From: Ahaetulla prasina
Taxonomy: Eukaryota > Chordata > Lepidosauria > Squamata > Colubridae
Direction of reading: 5' to 3'
Assembly: GCF_028640845.1 (NCBI RefSeq)
Contig: NC_080542.1
Coordinates: 132,373,080-132,437,079 of the forward strand
DNA length: 64,000 bases
Shown here: positions 43,561 through 53,667 of the stretch, one piece after another
Numbering within the stretch: the stretch's first letter is position 1
Layout: every line of letters starts with the position of its first letter
The notes under the pieces: generated by a model
Told to the model about the DNA's origin: nothing
Databases searched by the model: none
What the model saw: only the letters and a program-made list of their open reading frames with translations
Program-made: the position numbers and the translations under genes

Positions 43561-44112
43561 AGATATGTTTTTTAAATCAATTGTTGAAGTATATTCATGA
43601 TCTAAAACTAAGATGATATGGATTGCATCATGCCAATCAGAATATGGCTGTATCTAATTTGTGTACCATACATTTCTTATTATCATAGGGTTGGAAGAGA
43701 TTTTGGAAGTCTTCTAGTTCTTATATCATCATAGACAAATAGTTGTCCAATCTTATCTGGAAAACCTTCAGTGTTTTCTCCAGGAGTCAAGCTGTTCCAC
43801 TCCTTAATATTTTATACTATCAGGAAATTCCTCCTTATTTTCCAGGTTGGATCTCTCACTGACAAATATTTGCTAAACATTCCTAATTCCTTTTCTGTTT
43901 TTCATAGAATTTAGCCTCCTGACTCCTTATCATCTTTCTTGCTCTTCTTTGCATCCTTTCTAGAGTCTCAGCATCTTTTTTAATATATTATGGTGACTAA
44001 AACTGGATGCAGTATTCCAGACATGGTTTCACTAATGCAGTATTCAGCTATAGTGTAGTTGTTTTTTTTTACCTTGTTATTAGCCCCCTGTTGATGCAGC
44101 CTAGATCTGCTT

Positions 44113-44286
44113 CAGTAGTCAATTCCACTTCACTATCGGTTCGGAATCAGAAGCTCATGCATGGCGCTTCTGTGTATGTGCACAGAAGCATCTGTGATGA
44201 CATCCGGGTGGGTGGGCAGAGCCTCCTGCCATCACCGACACAACCAATTCTCCCGAACTGGGCAAACCGGTAGAAACCCACCATTG
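44113..44286 (+). mobile_element. hAT MITE (174 bp), perfect 8-bp TSD
   Basis: Starts cagtagtcaattcc, ends agaaacccaccattg; perfect duplications atctgctt at 44105-44112 and 44287-44294. Contains tgcacagaagcatctgtgatg and gggcggagcc-like sequence shared with 63467-63631. Confidence 0.9.
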
Positions 44287-44333
44287 ATCTGCTTAGGCTT
44301 TTTTGGGACTACTGGATCAAACTGAAACAGTGT

Positions 44334-44498
44334 GTTGTGACTCGTCCTCCCTTCTCTTTTCAGCCGGGCCCCTCCCATCTCCAGCCAGGCCTGTTATCAG
44401 ACTCCGAGTCTGATAATGAAGATGAAGGCTCCAACCAGGCCTGTCATGCCTCCAGCCCCCGGCCCTGGCCCCATGCCCGGAGAGGATTCCAGGAGTGA
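44334..44498 (+). CDS. LTR-encoded reading frame, truncated by a shift
   Basis: From the second LTR base the same frame reads VVTRPPFSFQPG then LLSDSESDNEDEG, close to LLDSDDSESEGED of the LTR at 9905-10455, and stops at 44498. The expected basic end (WRSERQHQQKEGRGRPG) is present in a different frame at 44650-44712, so an indel split the ORF. Confidence 0.35.
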   Translation, partial: VVTRPPFSFQPGPSHLQPGLLSDSESDNEDEGSNQACHASSPRPWPHARRGFQE

Positions 44499-44743
44499 AC
44501 AAACAAGCCCGATAAACCTCACTCATATGACGTGTGTTCCTTTGGCTCAGCCGTCAGAGGAAGCCAGCCAGGGATTGGAATTACTCAGGCCTACTCCTTC
44601 TGACCCCTCCCTTTCCCAAACAGCAGAAGACAATTCAAAGTGGGAGGATCCTTGCTTCTGGAGATCTGAGAGGCAACACCAGCAGAAGGAAGGGAGGGGC
44701 AGGCCTGGATAAATGCTGAGTCATGGAGCCACACCCCACAGTC

Positions 44744-44752
44744 TATATAAAG
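44744..44752 (+). promoter_or_regulatory. LTR TATA box
   Basis: tatataaag with the conserved upstream block, matching 14462-14470. Confidence 0.6.
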
Positions 44753-45707
44753 GACCTGCTTTTGGCATTCCAACCTTGAGTCAAGCAAAGTCTCATCTAG
44801 TTTGCTGATATCGGACTCTATCACTGAAGTCACAACTTGGACTCCTGCCTGCCCTGATAAACCTCGAAGGAATTTGGCAAGCTGCAGAGGCTTCGTTGCC
44901 ACGTTTGATACGGACTTCCTTGACCCGGTCATCGGAGTGGGAGTGGGACATGACACAGTGGTCCACCAGGGCACCTAGATCCTTGTCACAGGCAGGGACT
45001 ACTGTTGAACCAGGTATTCTTTAACTTTTATTCCTAAACCTAACTGCATCTGTGTCTTCCTGCCTAAGTGTAGAAACTAACTTATTTCCTCTTCTGTCTT
45101 TCATGGTAGCTTTAGATAGGTTGGATTTTTTTTTCTTTTTGCATAAAGACTGATGCAAAAAAGAAATTAAGTAGTTCTGCCTTCTCCTTTCTGCCTGTCA
45201 CCTTGCCATTTTCTTCTTCTAGTGTACCAATCGGTTCCTTAACACGCCTCTTGCTCCTTGGATATCAAAATAAAATTCCTGTGTTATTTTTATGGCATTT
45301 GCTGCAATTCTTCGTTCATTCTGAACCTTAGCATTCCTTAATCTACCCTTGCCGATTAGGGCTCTTTGCTGTTATTCTATTCTAGTTAGAGTAGACTGGT
45401 TACTTTTTCCATTCTTTCCATTTGTCTTTTCAGTCCCTCAGCAACCATGCTATCTAGTCAGGTGTCTCTTTTTTTCCCCTCTTCTTTTATTTTATTTTAT
45501 TTATTTATTTTATTAAATTTTGTGTCCCAAAGGTGTTTTTCTAAGAGGCAACTGGATTTCCGGAGGAAAAACTACAGGAACCAGGAGCAGGTGACCCTGA
45601 GGACACAGATAAACCTCCAAGTGCTTCAAAGACCCTCTAAAAGCATGCAAATGACCATCTGTCTGCAAGGAGTATAAATTCTTCTATTCTTTACTGTCCT
45701 GTCAGAT

Positions 45708-45745
45708 CTGAAGAAGCTTCTTGGATGAGAAGTGAAATGTCTTCA
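45708..45745 (+). ncRNA. Hammerhead-like fold, H2 copy 1
   Basis: CTGAAGA, A, GCTTCT / AGAAGT stem II (one G-U), then GAAA followed by TGTC in place of CGTC. Core GAAA intact. Confidence 0.42.
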
Positions 45746-46054
45746 AAAAGAAAAATGAGAATGTCCAGTTGCCACCTAAAAAAAACACCTTTGGGACAAC
45801 CATGACCTGGATGACTGAGAATCTCTACAGACCTTTAGCTATACAATTTGGGATGGACAACCTTTGAATGGTGTGGAAGTAGGAATGGATTTCCAGAGAA
45901 AAAAATGCAGACTACAGGAACCAGGAGCACTACTTAGATGACCCTGAGGACACAGATAAACTTCCAAGTGCTTCAATCACCCTCTAAAAGGATGCAAATG
46001 ACCAGCTGTTTGCAAGGAATATAAATCCTTCCATTTCCCACTATCCTGTCAGAG

Positions 46055-46092
46055 CTGAAGAAGCTTCTTGGCTGAGAAGTGAAACGTCTTCA
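46055..46092 (+). ncRNA. Hammerhead-like fold, H2 copy 2 (best core)
   Basis: CTGAAGA (46055-46061), one extra A, GCTTCT (46063-46068) with AGAAGT (46075-46080; one G-U), then GAAACGTC (46081-46088). GAG before the core can pair with TTC after GTC as a 3-bp stem I. Most complete core in this family. Confidence 0.5.
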
Positions 46093-46599
46093 AAAGGAAA
46101 AACAAGATTGTCCAGTTGCCTCCTGAAAAAGCACCTTTGGGACAACCATGACCTGGATGACTGAGAATCTCTACAGATTTTCTTCTTCTGTAGCATTTTT
46201 TTGTTCGGAATTTTATTATCTCATTTTTAGACTTTGTTCAGTTTCTCTTGCCTGCATTTATGCTAAATTCTACCATATGACATGGTCACTCTCTCCCAAA
46301 GTTCCTACCACTTCCTCAAGCACTTGATGCCTATTAATAAGTATAGTTGATCTCTAGGTCTCACATCAACCTTTCGGACAATAAACTTGTCAGTTATGCA
46401 CATTAAGAACCTATTCAGTGTCCCATTTGCTGCTTCCCAATTGATGACAGTATAGTTAAATTCCAATTTACTACTGAATTATGTCACAGTTTTGACCACT
46501 AGATAGGCTTTTTCTATCGCCATGCCATGGAAATGTGATTGCTCCATTTGGATATTGGGCGTCTCCCTTCTTGACCACATCACACCATTCGACAACATT

Positions 46600-46815
46600 A
46601 AGATGGGAGAAGGCCATGGACATGTCCAGACCGCAGAACCTTCCACTGTGGCCAAGACTGCCTACCAAGTAGAAATCAATGGCTCGTGGGTGCCCAAAAC
46701 AGAGATGGCAAGACACCATCAACAAAGATATGCAAGCCGTGGGCCTGCACCCTGGAGACACAGCTGACCATGCAAAGTGGTGCTCAATGATCCGAAAAGT
46801 GGATCCTGCACCTGC
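46600..46815 (+). pseudogene. Worn LINE 3' coding end (RTE/other)
   Basis: With frameshifts the plus strand reads KTRWQDTINKDMQAVGLHPGDTADHAKW, split here as QDTINKDMQAVGL and HPGDTADHAKW, then 'IRKVDPAPAGI'. That is a common C-terminal signature of several non-LTR LINE groups. Family not determined. Followed by a GGA run at 46830. Confidence 0.45.
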
Positions 46816-47746
46816 GGGAATATGCTAGGAGGAGGAGGAGGAGGAAAAGAAAGGCTATATCCATGTGCATGTAATTTTGTATATCAGATTTTTAAGAAAA
46901 AAAAAGAAGCACACTCTAGAACATATAAAGAAAATGTAGATTAGCCTTATGCACAAAAAAGATTTGGAGCAATTTTCAATTAACGAAGTTTCAAGTAGTG
47001 CCATTGTGTTATAATGCAAAAACATAACTTAAATATATGGATAATATCATTATCCCTGGCGTTTCTTGGTTTTATTAGTAATATTTTTAAAAAGGAAAAT
47101 GAGACAAATGAGGGGCAGGTTTTGCAAACCTTTTCATGTAATTTTTTCCCCAAACTGCTTGTCATTCATGAAGCTTTTAAACCTGTTTTTAAATTATTAT
47201 TTTTAACAATGTCATTAATTTTTTATAGCACCCTTTTTTCCTATCTTAAGGCAGATCAGCATCATGCATGAAAAATGGATTAATCCATGCCTTGATGAAA
47301 TAAAACATAACAGGAATTTTTTCAGATGCTAAGAGTGTAGCTAAAAATACTAGTATTATTAAATTAAATTAAATGAATATATTAAAATACTATGACTATA
47401 AAACCCAAAGGATATCCCACAGAAATTAAAATTATGATAAAATATTAATGGGCCTATGTTAATGTCTTTTGGTTAAATGTTACTTATTTTTAGTCACAAT
47501 TTCTTCTCATCTCTAAATTCGCCCCATTTGATATATATTCTTTTCATTCATTCTTTGTATAATTTTCCCTGGTCTACCAGGCACATAAAGATATATTTGT
47601 CATAGCTAAAAAAATATATGATAGCATTGTGTACATAGTTTCCAGATGTTCTTGAAATAAGATTGATATCAGTTATGCTAATTAGGGCTGATAGGGTTTG
47701 AGTCCCTAATTTCCAGAGGCTTGTACCATCATAAACCTGATGATTG
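46816..47746. other. Intergenic, nothing recognised
   Basis: AT-rich unique sequence; no repeat end or coding motif. Confidence 0.5.
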
Positions 47747-47754
47747 GAATAGAT

Positions 47755-47889
47755 GAGGGGTGTCAAACACACATCACCATGGTGGTGTCATGTGACATAT
47801 CATGGCTTTTTTCTCCTTCGCTAAACTGGGCATGGGTGTGCCCAGCGCATGATGCATCCGGCTTGTGGGTTGTGAGTCTGACAGCCCTG
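47755..47889 (+). mobile_element. hAT MITE, 'ggtgtcaaa' family (135 bp)
   Basis: Starts gaggggtgtcaaacac, ends gagtctgacagccctg; duplications gaatagat (47747-47754) and gagtagat (47890-47897), seven of eight. Related to 22222-22519. Confidence 0.8.
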
Positions 47890-47929
47890 GAGTAGATTGT
47901 GGAAAATTCCACAAGATGAAGTAAAAAGG

Positions 47930-48257
47930 GAAAAAGAAGAGAGATATCAAGCTCAGCATTTTCAAACTATTTACTAAATCTGCACTACTATTAATCTTCT
48001 CATTGTTCCCATCACCAATCTCTTTCCACTTATGACTGTATGACTGTAACTTTGTTGCTGGCAATCCTTATGATTTATATTGATATTGATTGTTTCCTGA
48101 TTGCTTATTTGTACCCTATGACTATCATTAAGTGTTGTACCTTAGAATTCTTGATGAACACATCTTTTCTTTTATGTACCCTGAGAGCGTATGCACCAAG
48201 ACAAGTTCCTTGTGTAACCAATCACACTTTGCCAATAAAAAATTCTATTCTTGCCTC
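47930..48257 (+). mobile_element. Snake1-type CR1 3' end
   Basis: caaactatttactaaatctgc, cttatgactgtatgactgtaac, gagcgtatgcaccaagacaag and the end aataaaaaattctattctt match 52180-52460. The ATTCT tail is only 1-2 units here. This CR1 subfamily is known from snakes. Confidence 0.88.
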
Positions 48258-48512
48258 AAAGATGCTTTTTTCTTCAAAAGGCAACTGGACTGGTTTTTCC
48301 TTGCGGAAGAAAAAGTAAATGCTTCACTTCACATCCAAGAAGCTTCATCAGTTCTGATGACAGAGAGATGGAAGGATAGGTACTTATAGTTGAAACTGAA
48401 TGCTGGGGTGGGAGATGAAAGGATAGGTTCAAATGGGATGATGAGGAGGATGGAATGATTGTATTTCTTTGTGGTAATCTAGCCTTTAGCACTCTCTCTG
48501 AGATGTGTTGAG

Positions 48513-48653
48513 CAGTGGTGGGTTGCTACCGGTTTGCCCCAGATTGCCCACTCACCCAGATGTTTCTGCACATGTGCAGAAGCATTGCATGCATGCGTGC
48601 GTGCACACACCCACGAGTGAGCTGGTAGCAATGGGTTTTGAAACCCATCCCTA
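48513..48653 (+). mobile_element. hAT MITE (141 bp), perfect 8-bp TSD
   Basis: Starts cagtggtgggttgctaccgg, ends tgaaacccatcccta; perfect duplications gtgttgag at 48505-48512 and 48654-48661. Internal gcatgcatgcgtgcgtgc palindromic run. Confidence 0.9.
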
Positions 48654-48941
48654 GTGTTGAGGTTACTTGTGTGTTTATCTGTGTCCTCAGGTGCTGAATC
48701 AAGGTGCTATTGGTTTTGGAATCTTCTTGGAGCAGTCCCAAGGACTGCATTGTAAATTGGAGGTAGGTGGTGTTTTATTCCTCCCTTTCTGTTGGGGGAG
48801 AGGTGTTCAATTCTAACATAGATGGATTATTTTAAACCTCTTTCAGACCAAGGTCCTCTCTATCCGAAATGTAGACTTCTTTCTTCTCCATCAAGGAAAA
48901 AAACAATCTGGTTGCCTTTTGAAGAAATAAAAAAAAAAACC

Positions 48942-49873
48942 TGTTGTGGCCAGCCAGTTGCCAGCGGACCTGATGACAGACTCAGACGATAAGGAGGTTG
49001 GGGAGGAACTTGGGCCAGTGATGGAGTTTGGGGAAAGCTCTGTTCTATCTCTGCGTCGGACACAGAGATAGAACAAGGGCCATCCAACATTTCCCAGCCA
49101 CCGGAGAGGCAGCTGCCTTTGGAGACTGATATAATGTGAGTGAGGAGGGAGAACAGCTGGGGCTTGTTCCAGATGCACCAGAGGTAGGTTTCAGCAGGTT
49201 CTGACCAGTTCTGGAGAACCGGTGGCAGAAATTTTGAGTAGTTCAGAGAACCAGTAGTAAAAATTCTGACTGGCCCCGCTCCCATCTATTCTTACCTCCC
49301 AAGTCCCAGCTAATTGGGAGGAAATGGGGATTTTGCAGTAATCTTCCCCTCGATTGGGAAGGGAATGGAGATTTTACAGTATCCTTCCCCTGCCATGCCC
49401 ACCAAGCCACACCCACAGAACCGGTAGTAAAAAAAATTGAAACCTACCACTGAGATGCATGTATGCGCAGAGCAGTTAGAAGATGTGAGCAATGGGAGAT
49501 AAGGAGTCAACTCAGGAAGCAAAGTACATGTGGACACTGAATGACCCAACACTGGCTGGGGAATAAATAGAAGGAAAGGGAGTGGTTGTCGTAGGAGACA
49601 ACAGTTCGTATTTCTGAAGATTTTGCTCATTGTGTTTCATGCCACAAAAACTGCTTGCCAGAACTTAATTTTCAGCCTTTCTGCTGGGAGCTCACTGCCT
49701 TACAATTATCGCAAGGAACTGATAAGATCTGTACTGCAGTTAACTCCTTGAAGGACTATTGCCTGGACTTTTTGGTGGGTGAATGCAATTAATTCACAAG
49801 AGGTAAATAAAGAGGATTTTTTTGTGACAAGGAGTCTGTTTTTTGCTTCTGCTAAGGCTGGGTCAGAACAACA
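48942..49873 (+). mobile_element. Solo LTR with an internal hAT
   Basis: Begins TGTTGTGGCCAGCC, ends GGTCAGAACAACA; about 650 bp without the hAT. Promoter-like gaataaatag at ~49561 and aataaag near 49807. The first 42 codons from the second base (to TAG at 49069) read VVASQLPADL then SDDKEVGEELG, like the 2058-2405 LTR. Target duplication is not clear-cut. Confidence 0.75.
49179..49452 (+). mobile_element. hAT MITE (274 bp) inside the LTR
   Basis: Starts cagaggtaggtttca, ends tgaaacctaccactg; duplications agatgcac (49171-49178) and agatgcat (49453-49460). Contains the 41-bp segment as an imperfect dimer (49320-49395). Younger than the LTR. Confidence 0.92.
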
Positions 49874-49918
49874 CCTTTGAGACAACTATGATCTGGATGA
49901 TTGAGAATCTCCACAGAC

Positions 49919-50808
49919 ATGATGTCAAGCTTGGTTTGATCTGTCATATAATTTAACAGTATAACATCATGTCTTTTGTATCCACTCCAGCCAATTATAC
50001 AAAAGCTAACAAAGCTTCTGAGATGTCCAGGAAATATCCAGAGTCATAGCCTCTCCAGCTATTTTGTGAAGGAACTCATTCATCAAGACAATCAATTCCA
50101 TTTCTACCTAAGGCCAAACATGATACTTGCCTGAGGGGGCAGATTCGATTCCATGCTCAGAAAGAACATGTGATGAAATAACCAGACCAAATACTGTAGC
50201 ACTGCTATTATTTCTACATAATTTTCCTTGGGAAGAGGATCAAGCTGTTACTTAAATATATTTAAATACATTATTCATACTTCCAGTGATAATGATAAAC
50301 AATATGGTGGGGTATCTGTTAAAAGGCAGTTGCTAGTGCCGCAAAGCTCTGTGAGTTAATATGCTAAAGAATGAAATCTATTCAACATTATTACTGTGTC
50401 ACAGCAGGACAAATGTGCTATGCTAATTCAGCTGAATGAAAATCTGATGGTTTCGACAGCAAATAATATTGCTGAAGAATGAAAGCCAATGATATTAGAA
50501 CCTTGAATTTTATATACAGCTGGAAAAAAAACCACAACCTCATCCCAGACTGAGGCAGCATCTGAATTGTAACCTGTCAGGATTGCAGGCTTTAAAAGTC
50601 AATAATGCAAAAGAAGTTAGAATTGTGCTTTAACTTGCAATAAACAAATGTATTTGCATTGAAGAAATTTGAAAAACCTGCTCAAAATTTGAAACATTTG
50701 CCAAATTTTGCAAGAATTTGGAAGGGTATCAATCACAAGTTTGGCTTTATCTAATTTTTAACATGCACATGTTTGTAAGAAACACACACACAAACAAACA
50801 TATATTAT
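49919..50808. other. Intergenic, nothing recognised
   Basis: Unique AT-rich sequence with a short CA/AAC run before the SINE. Confidence 0.5.
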
Positions 50809-51151
50809 AAAGGTAAAGGTTCCCCTCGCACATATGTGCTAGTCATTCCCGACTCTAGGAGGCGGTGCTCATCTCCATTTCAAAGCCGAAGAGCCAGCAC
50901 GGTCTGAAGATGTCTCCATGGTCATGTGGCTGGCATGACTAAATGCCAAAGGCACACAGAACGCTGTTACCTTCCCATCAAAGATGGTCCCTATTATACT
51001 ACTGGCATTTTTACGTGCTTTCAAATTGTTAGGTTGGCAGAAGCTGGGACAGAAGATCACCCCATTATGCAGCACTAGGGATTTGAACCTCTGAACTGCC
51101 AACCTTTTGATTGACAAGCTCAGTGTCTTAGCCACTGAGCCACTACGTTCC
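50809..51151 (-). mobile_element. Sauria-type SINE, minus strand
   Basis: Complement of the BovB-like tail (aaaggtaaaggttcccctcgcac) at 50809, body, and tRNA-like head with B box complement (agggatttgaacc) at 51069 and A box near 51125. TA-rich flanks (atatatta) may be the duplication. Confidence 0.88.
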
Positions 51152-51714
51152 TTTTGTATATATATTAACAACAACAACAATAATATATTATTAATATATT
51201 ATAATAACCAAGCTCAGAGAGCACAAAAAAACAGAAGAAGTGACTCTCACCCATGTATAGCTTGGTAATCACAAGATGAACATGAATAACAGTATAATGT
51301 AGAATCAAAAGAAGCAAATGCCAATCTAGGGCACATCAACAGAAATGTAGCGTCTGTATCAAGATATATCATTATCCTTTTCTATTCTGTCTTGGTCAAA
51401 TCCCACCTCAATCTCTGCATCCAGTTCTGATATTGCATTCTAGACAGACCCTGGGAAACTGGAGTATGTCCAAAATACTCCCTGGAAGGAAAACATATGA
51501 CTGTCTTTTTTCTGGAAGTGTTTAAACAGATACTGTTGGCCCATCTGTTGAAGAACCTGTAGTAGATTCTACATGGATGGGGAATTGGAACAGATCATTT
51601 CCAAGATCCCTTTTAACCATTATGTATTTTGATTTCTTTTATTAAACTTCTGTGGCGATTACATTTCATTGTTGAACCAGATTAAAGCTAATAATTGGTT
51701 AATCTGTCTATGGA
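51152..51714. other. Mixed: AAC run, H3 trace, old CR1 fragment
   Basis: CAA run 51166-51180; ccaagctcagagagcac (51208-51224) is an H3-family tail; 51390-51625 (gcatccagttctga.. catggatggggaattgg) resembles an ancient plus-strand CR1 3' end. Assignments are tentative. Confidence 0.4.
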
Positions 51715-51934
51715 GATTCTCAGTCATCCAGGTCATGGTTGTCCCAAAAATTCCTTGCAGTCATCCGGTCATTAGCAATCTTTCTGAGTGTCATTGAGGC
51801 CATTTGGAAGTTTATCTGTGCCCTCAAGGTCACCTGAATTATGCAAACATAGAACCTTCTCGGAACTGCTGAAATGACTGTGTTGTAAACAGGAGATAGG
51901 TGGTGTCTAGGTAGTGTCACAGACTTCAGGGGAT

Positions 51935-52582
51935 AATTAGAACTGCAGAAAAAACAATTGCTACCAACCTGCCTTCCATTGAGGATCTCTATACTGCATG
52001 AGTCAAAAAGAGGGTTGTGAATATTTACAGATCCCACACATCCTAGAAATAAACTGTTTTAACTCCTACCCTCAAAATGAAACTATAGAGCACTGCACAC
52101 CAGAACAACTAGACACAAGAACAGTTTCTTCCCGAACGCTATCACTCTGCTAAATAAATAATTCCCTCAACACTATTAAACTATTTACTAAATCTGCACT
52201 ATTAATCTTCTCATCATTCCTACCACCCACCTCCTTCTACTTATGACTGTATGACTGTAACTTTGTTGCTTGTATCCTTACAATTTATATTGATATTGAT
52301 TGTTTCCTGATTGCTTATTTGTATCCTATGACCATCATTAAGTGTTGTACCTTATGATTCTTGATGAACGTATCTTTTCTTTTATGTACTCTGAGAGCAT
52401 ATGCACCAAGACAAATTCCTTGTGTGCCAATCACACTTGGTCAATAAAAAATTCTATTATTCTATTCTATTCTATTCTATTCTATTCTATTCTATTCTAT
52501 TCTATTCTATTCTGTTCTGTTCTGTTCTGTTCTGTTCTGTTCTGTTCTGTTCTATTCTATTCTATTCTATTCTATTCTATTC
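51935..52582 (+). mobile_element. Snake1-type CR1 3' end with (ATTCT)n tail
   Basis: ORF2 end region with cagaacaactagacacaag and aacagtttcttcccgaac, 3' UTR cttatgactgtatgactgtaac, gagagcatatgcaccaagac, cacttggtcaataaaa, then ATTCT units from 52452. This 3' end with an ATTCT tail is the diagnostic arrangement of snake CR1. Confidence 0.92.
52452..52582. repeat. (ATTCT)n with a (GTTCT) core
   Basis: About 10 ATTCT units, 8 GTTCT units (52511-52550), then ATTCT again. The Phe/Tyr/Ser frames here are repeat translations. Confidence 0.97.
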
Positions 52583-52790
52583 CTTAACCTAACTTCCCAA
52601 TGTCCTCAATGACTCACTAAAAGGATGCAAATGACCAGATCTCTGCAAGGAATATAAATCCTTCCATTCTCTACCATTCAGTCAGAACTGAAGAAGCTTC
52701 TTGGATGAGAAATGAAATGTCTTTAAGGAAAAACAAAGAAAGTCCAGTTACCTTTTGAAAAAGCACCTTTGGGACAATTTATTCTAACAG

Positions 52791-53444
52791 TACATCAAGA
52801 TGAGGTTCATAGAGAAAATGAAGAGGAGAGGCTGGAGAGTTAAAAATAAATATCTTCCAGTTCTTTTAAGTGGGGAGAGTCTGAAGCGTGATATGTGGGA
52901 AGCAGTTCATCCAGCCTCTGTATTACTGCTGATTCCAAACCATCTGTTGAGCTGTACAAGAAAAGATTAACTAGTTCCTATAAACCAGGCTAAACTGGCA
53001 AAATAGCACCCTTGGCCAGAGTAAAAACAGTGCAAGATACTTCTCTATTAGATACCCGTTCTCTCCCACTTAGATATTCTGTCTCTCTTCACTCTGCACA
53101 GCAGGCAGCTAGAAAAGCAAGAAATCATAATTGCCAGTGACCTAAATTGGTTGCAAAGGGGTTTCAGAACTAGCTCGAAGCTCGTATTTAATTAGCTTAA
53201 GGGCCATCTGTGGCCCTCAAGACACAGGTTGCTAACTTCATGCAAGATTTAGGAAGCCCAGTGAATTTAATCTGAGTTTTCTGCATCCTGAAAGGATAAA
53301 AGGAATGATCTGTTTTAGCAGCAAGTTATCACATGGGATCAAAAGACATGTTAAAAAAGGGCTGCCTTTCATTGCACAGTTATAGCCAGATTATTTATTT
53401 ATTTATTTTGCTTGTTTATGGGGCACAATTGTTCAGCAGTTAAA
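52791..53444. other. Intergenic, nothing recognised
   Basis: Unique; short TTTA run at 53392-53410. Confidence 0.5.
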
Positions 53445-53667
53445 CACAGCCCAACTCTGAGAGCCCAAGGTGGCACAATGGAGGGAACTCCTGTTACTTG
53501 CCTCAACTCCTACCAGCCTAGCAATTCAAAAATATGCAAATGTGAGTAGATAAATAGGTACCACTTCAATAGGAAATCAACAACATTCCATGTGCCTCCG
53601 TGAATAGTCATGCTGGCCACGGAAGCATATTCAGACAATGCTGGCTCCCTAAGCTAATAAACAGAGA
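53445..53667 (+). mobile_element. Worn Sauria-type SINE
   Basis: Body aaatgtgagtagataaataggtaccac, gtcatgctggccacggaagc and tggctccctaagctaat are clear; head (gcccaaggtggcacaatgg) degenerate, BovB-like tail lost. Confidence 0.72.

Larger units (their letters stand above)
41211..43760. repeat. 1275-bp tandem duplication
   Basis: Units 41211-42485 and 42486-43760. The joint fuses a CR1 piece (tatctgga) to the PLE end (aaaacctcag); the intact CR1 continuation (aaaaccttcagtg) follows the second unit at 43761. Non-repeat parts look nearly identical (e.g. ttcaacacctg / tttcacacctg). Confidence 0.95.
44333..44955 (+). mobile_element. Solo LTR (623 bp), 5-bp TSD
   Basis: Begins TGTTGTGACTCG, ends GGGACATGACA; perfect duplications cagtg (44328-44332, 44956-44960). 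TATA box at 44744-44752 preceded by gagtcatggagccacacccc as in 14124-14645. No internal region; sits in CR1. Confidence 0.92.
45530..46178 (+). mobile_element. H2 hammerhead-bearing repeat, direct tandem dimer
   Basis: Two copies with a period of 346-347 bp (anchors: accctgagg at 45594/45941, ctgaagaagc at 45708/46055, acctttggg at 45787/46133). Each runs from a ggatttcc..actacaggaacc block through gataaac.tccaagtgcttca, atgcaaatgaccatctg, the hammerhead-like core, and ends acctttgggacaaccatgac then gactgagaatctctacag. No coding capacity. Inserted into CR1 next to an ATTT-rich stretch. The direct-tandem organisation resembles retrozymes or PLE pseudo-LTRs. Confidence 0.75.
43683..46470 (-). 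pseudogene. Long diverged CR1 copy, minus strand
   Basis: From the 3' tail (agggttggaagagattttgg, 43687) through the ORF2 end (gtcaagctgttccactcctt; tagagtctcagcatctttttt), RT region, and the upstream part (45003-45475 and 46180-46470: tctgccttctcctttctgcctgtc; ccatatgacatggtcactctctccc). Only the reverse orientation makes sense. It is more diverged than the 17904 and 34094 copies. Interrupted by a hAT (44113), a solo LTR (44333) and H2 repeats (45530-46178). Confidence 0.75.
48262..49918. mobile_element. H2 repeat inverted pair, interrupted by hAT and LTR
   Basis: Left half on the minus strand (48262-48380, hammerhead-like complement cttcacatccaagaagcttcatcag; then 48660-48780, tatctgtgtcctcaggtg..), right half plus (48885-48941, gaaaaaaacaatctggttgcc, resuming 49874-49918 at cctttgagacaac.. 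gagaatctccacagac). A hAT (48513-48653) and a solo LTR (48942-49873) interrupt it. Confidence 0.6.
51715..52790. mobile_element. H2 repeat inverted pair around a Snake1 CR1
   Basis: Minus half 51715-51930 (gagattctcagtcatccagg.. agtttatctgtgccctcaagg; the hammerhead core itself is deleted between ttgtcccaaa and ttccttgcag) and plus half 52590-52785 (gatgcaaatgaccag.. ctgaagaagcttcttgg.. acctttgggacaa). The CR1 copy lies between. Confidence 0.6.

Noticed and set aside
44416..44712. Separate host gene of 98 codons starting at an ATG
   Set aside because: It lies wholly inside a solo LTR; its end motif matches the LTR frame of other copies, so it is part of the element.
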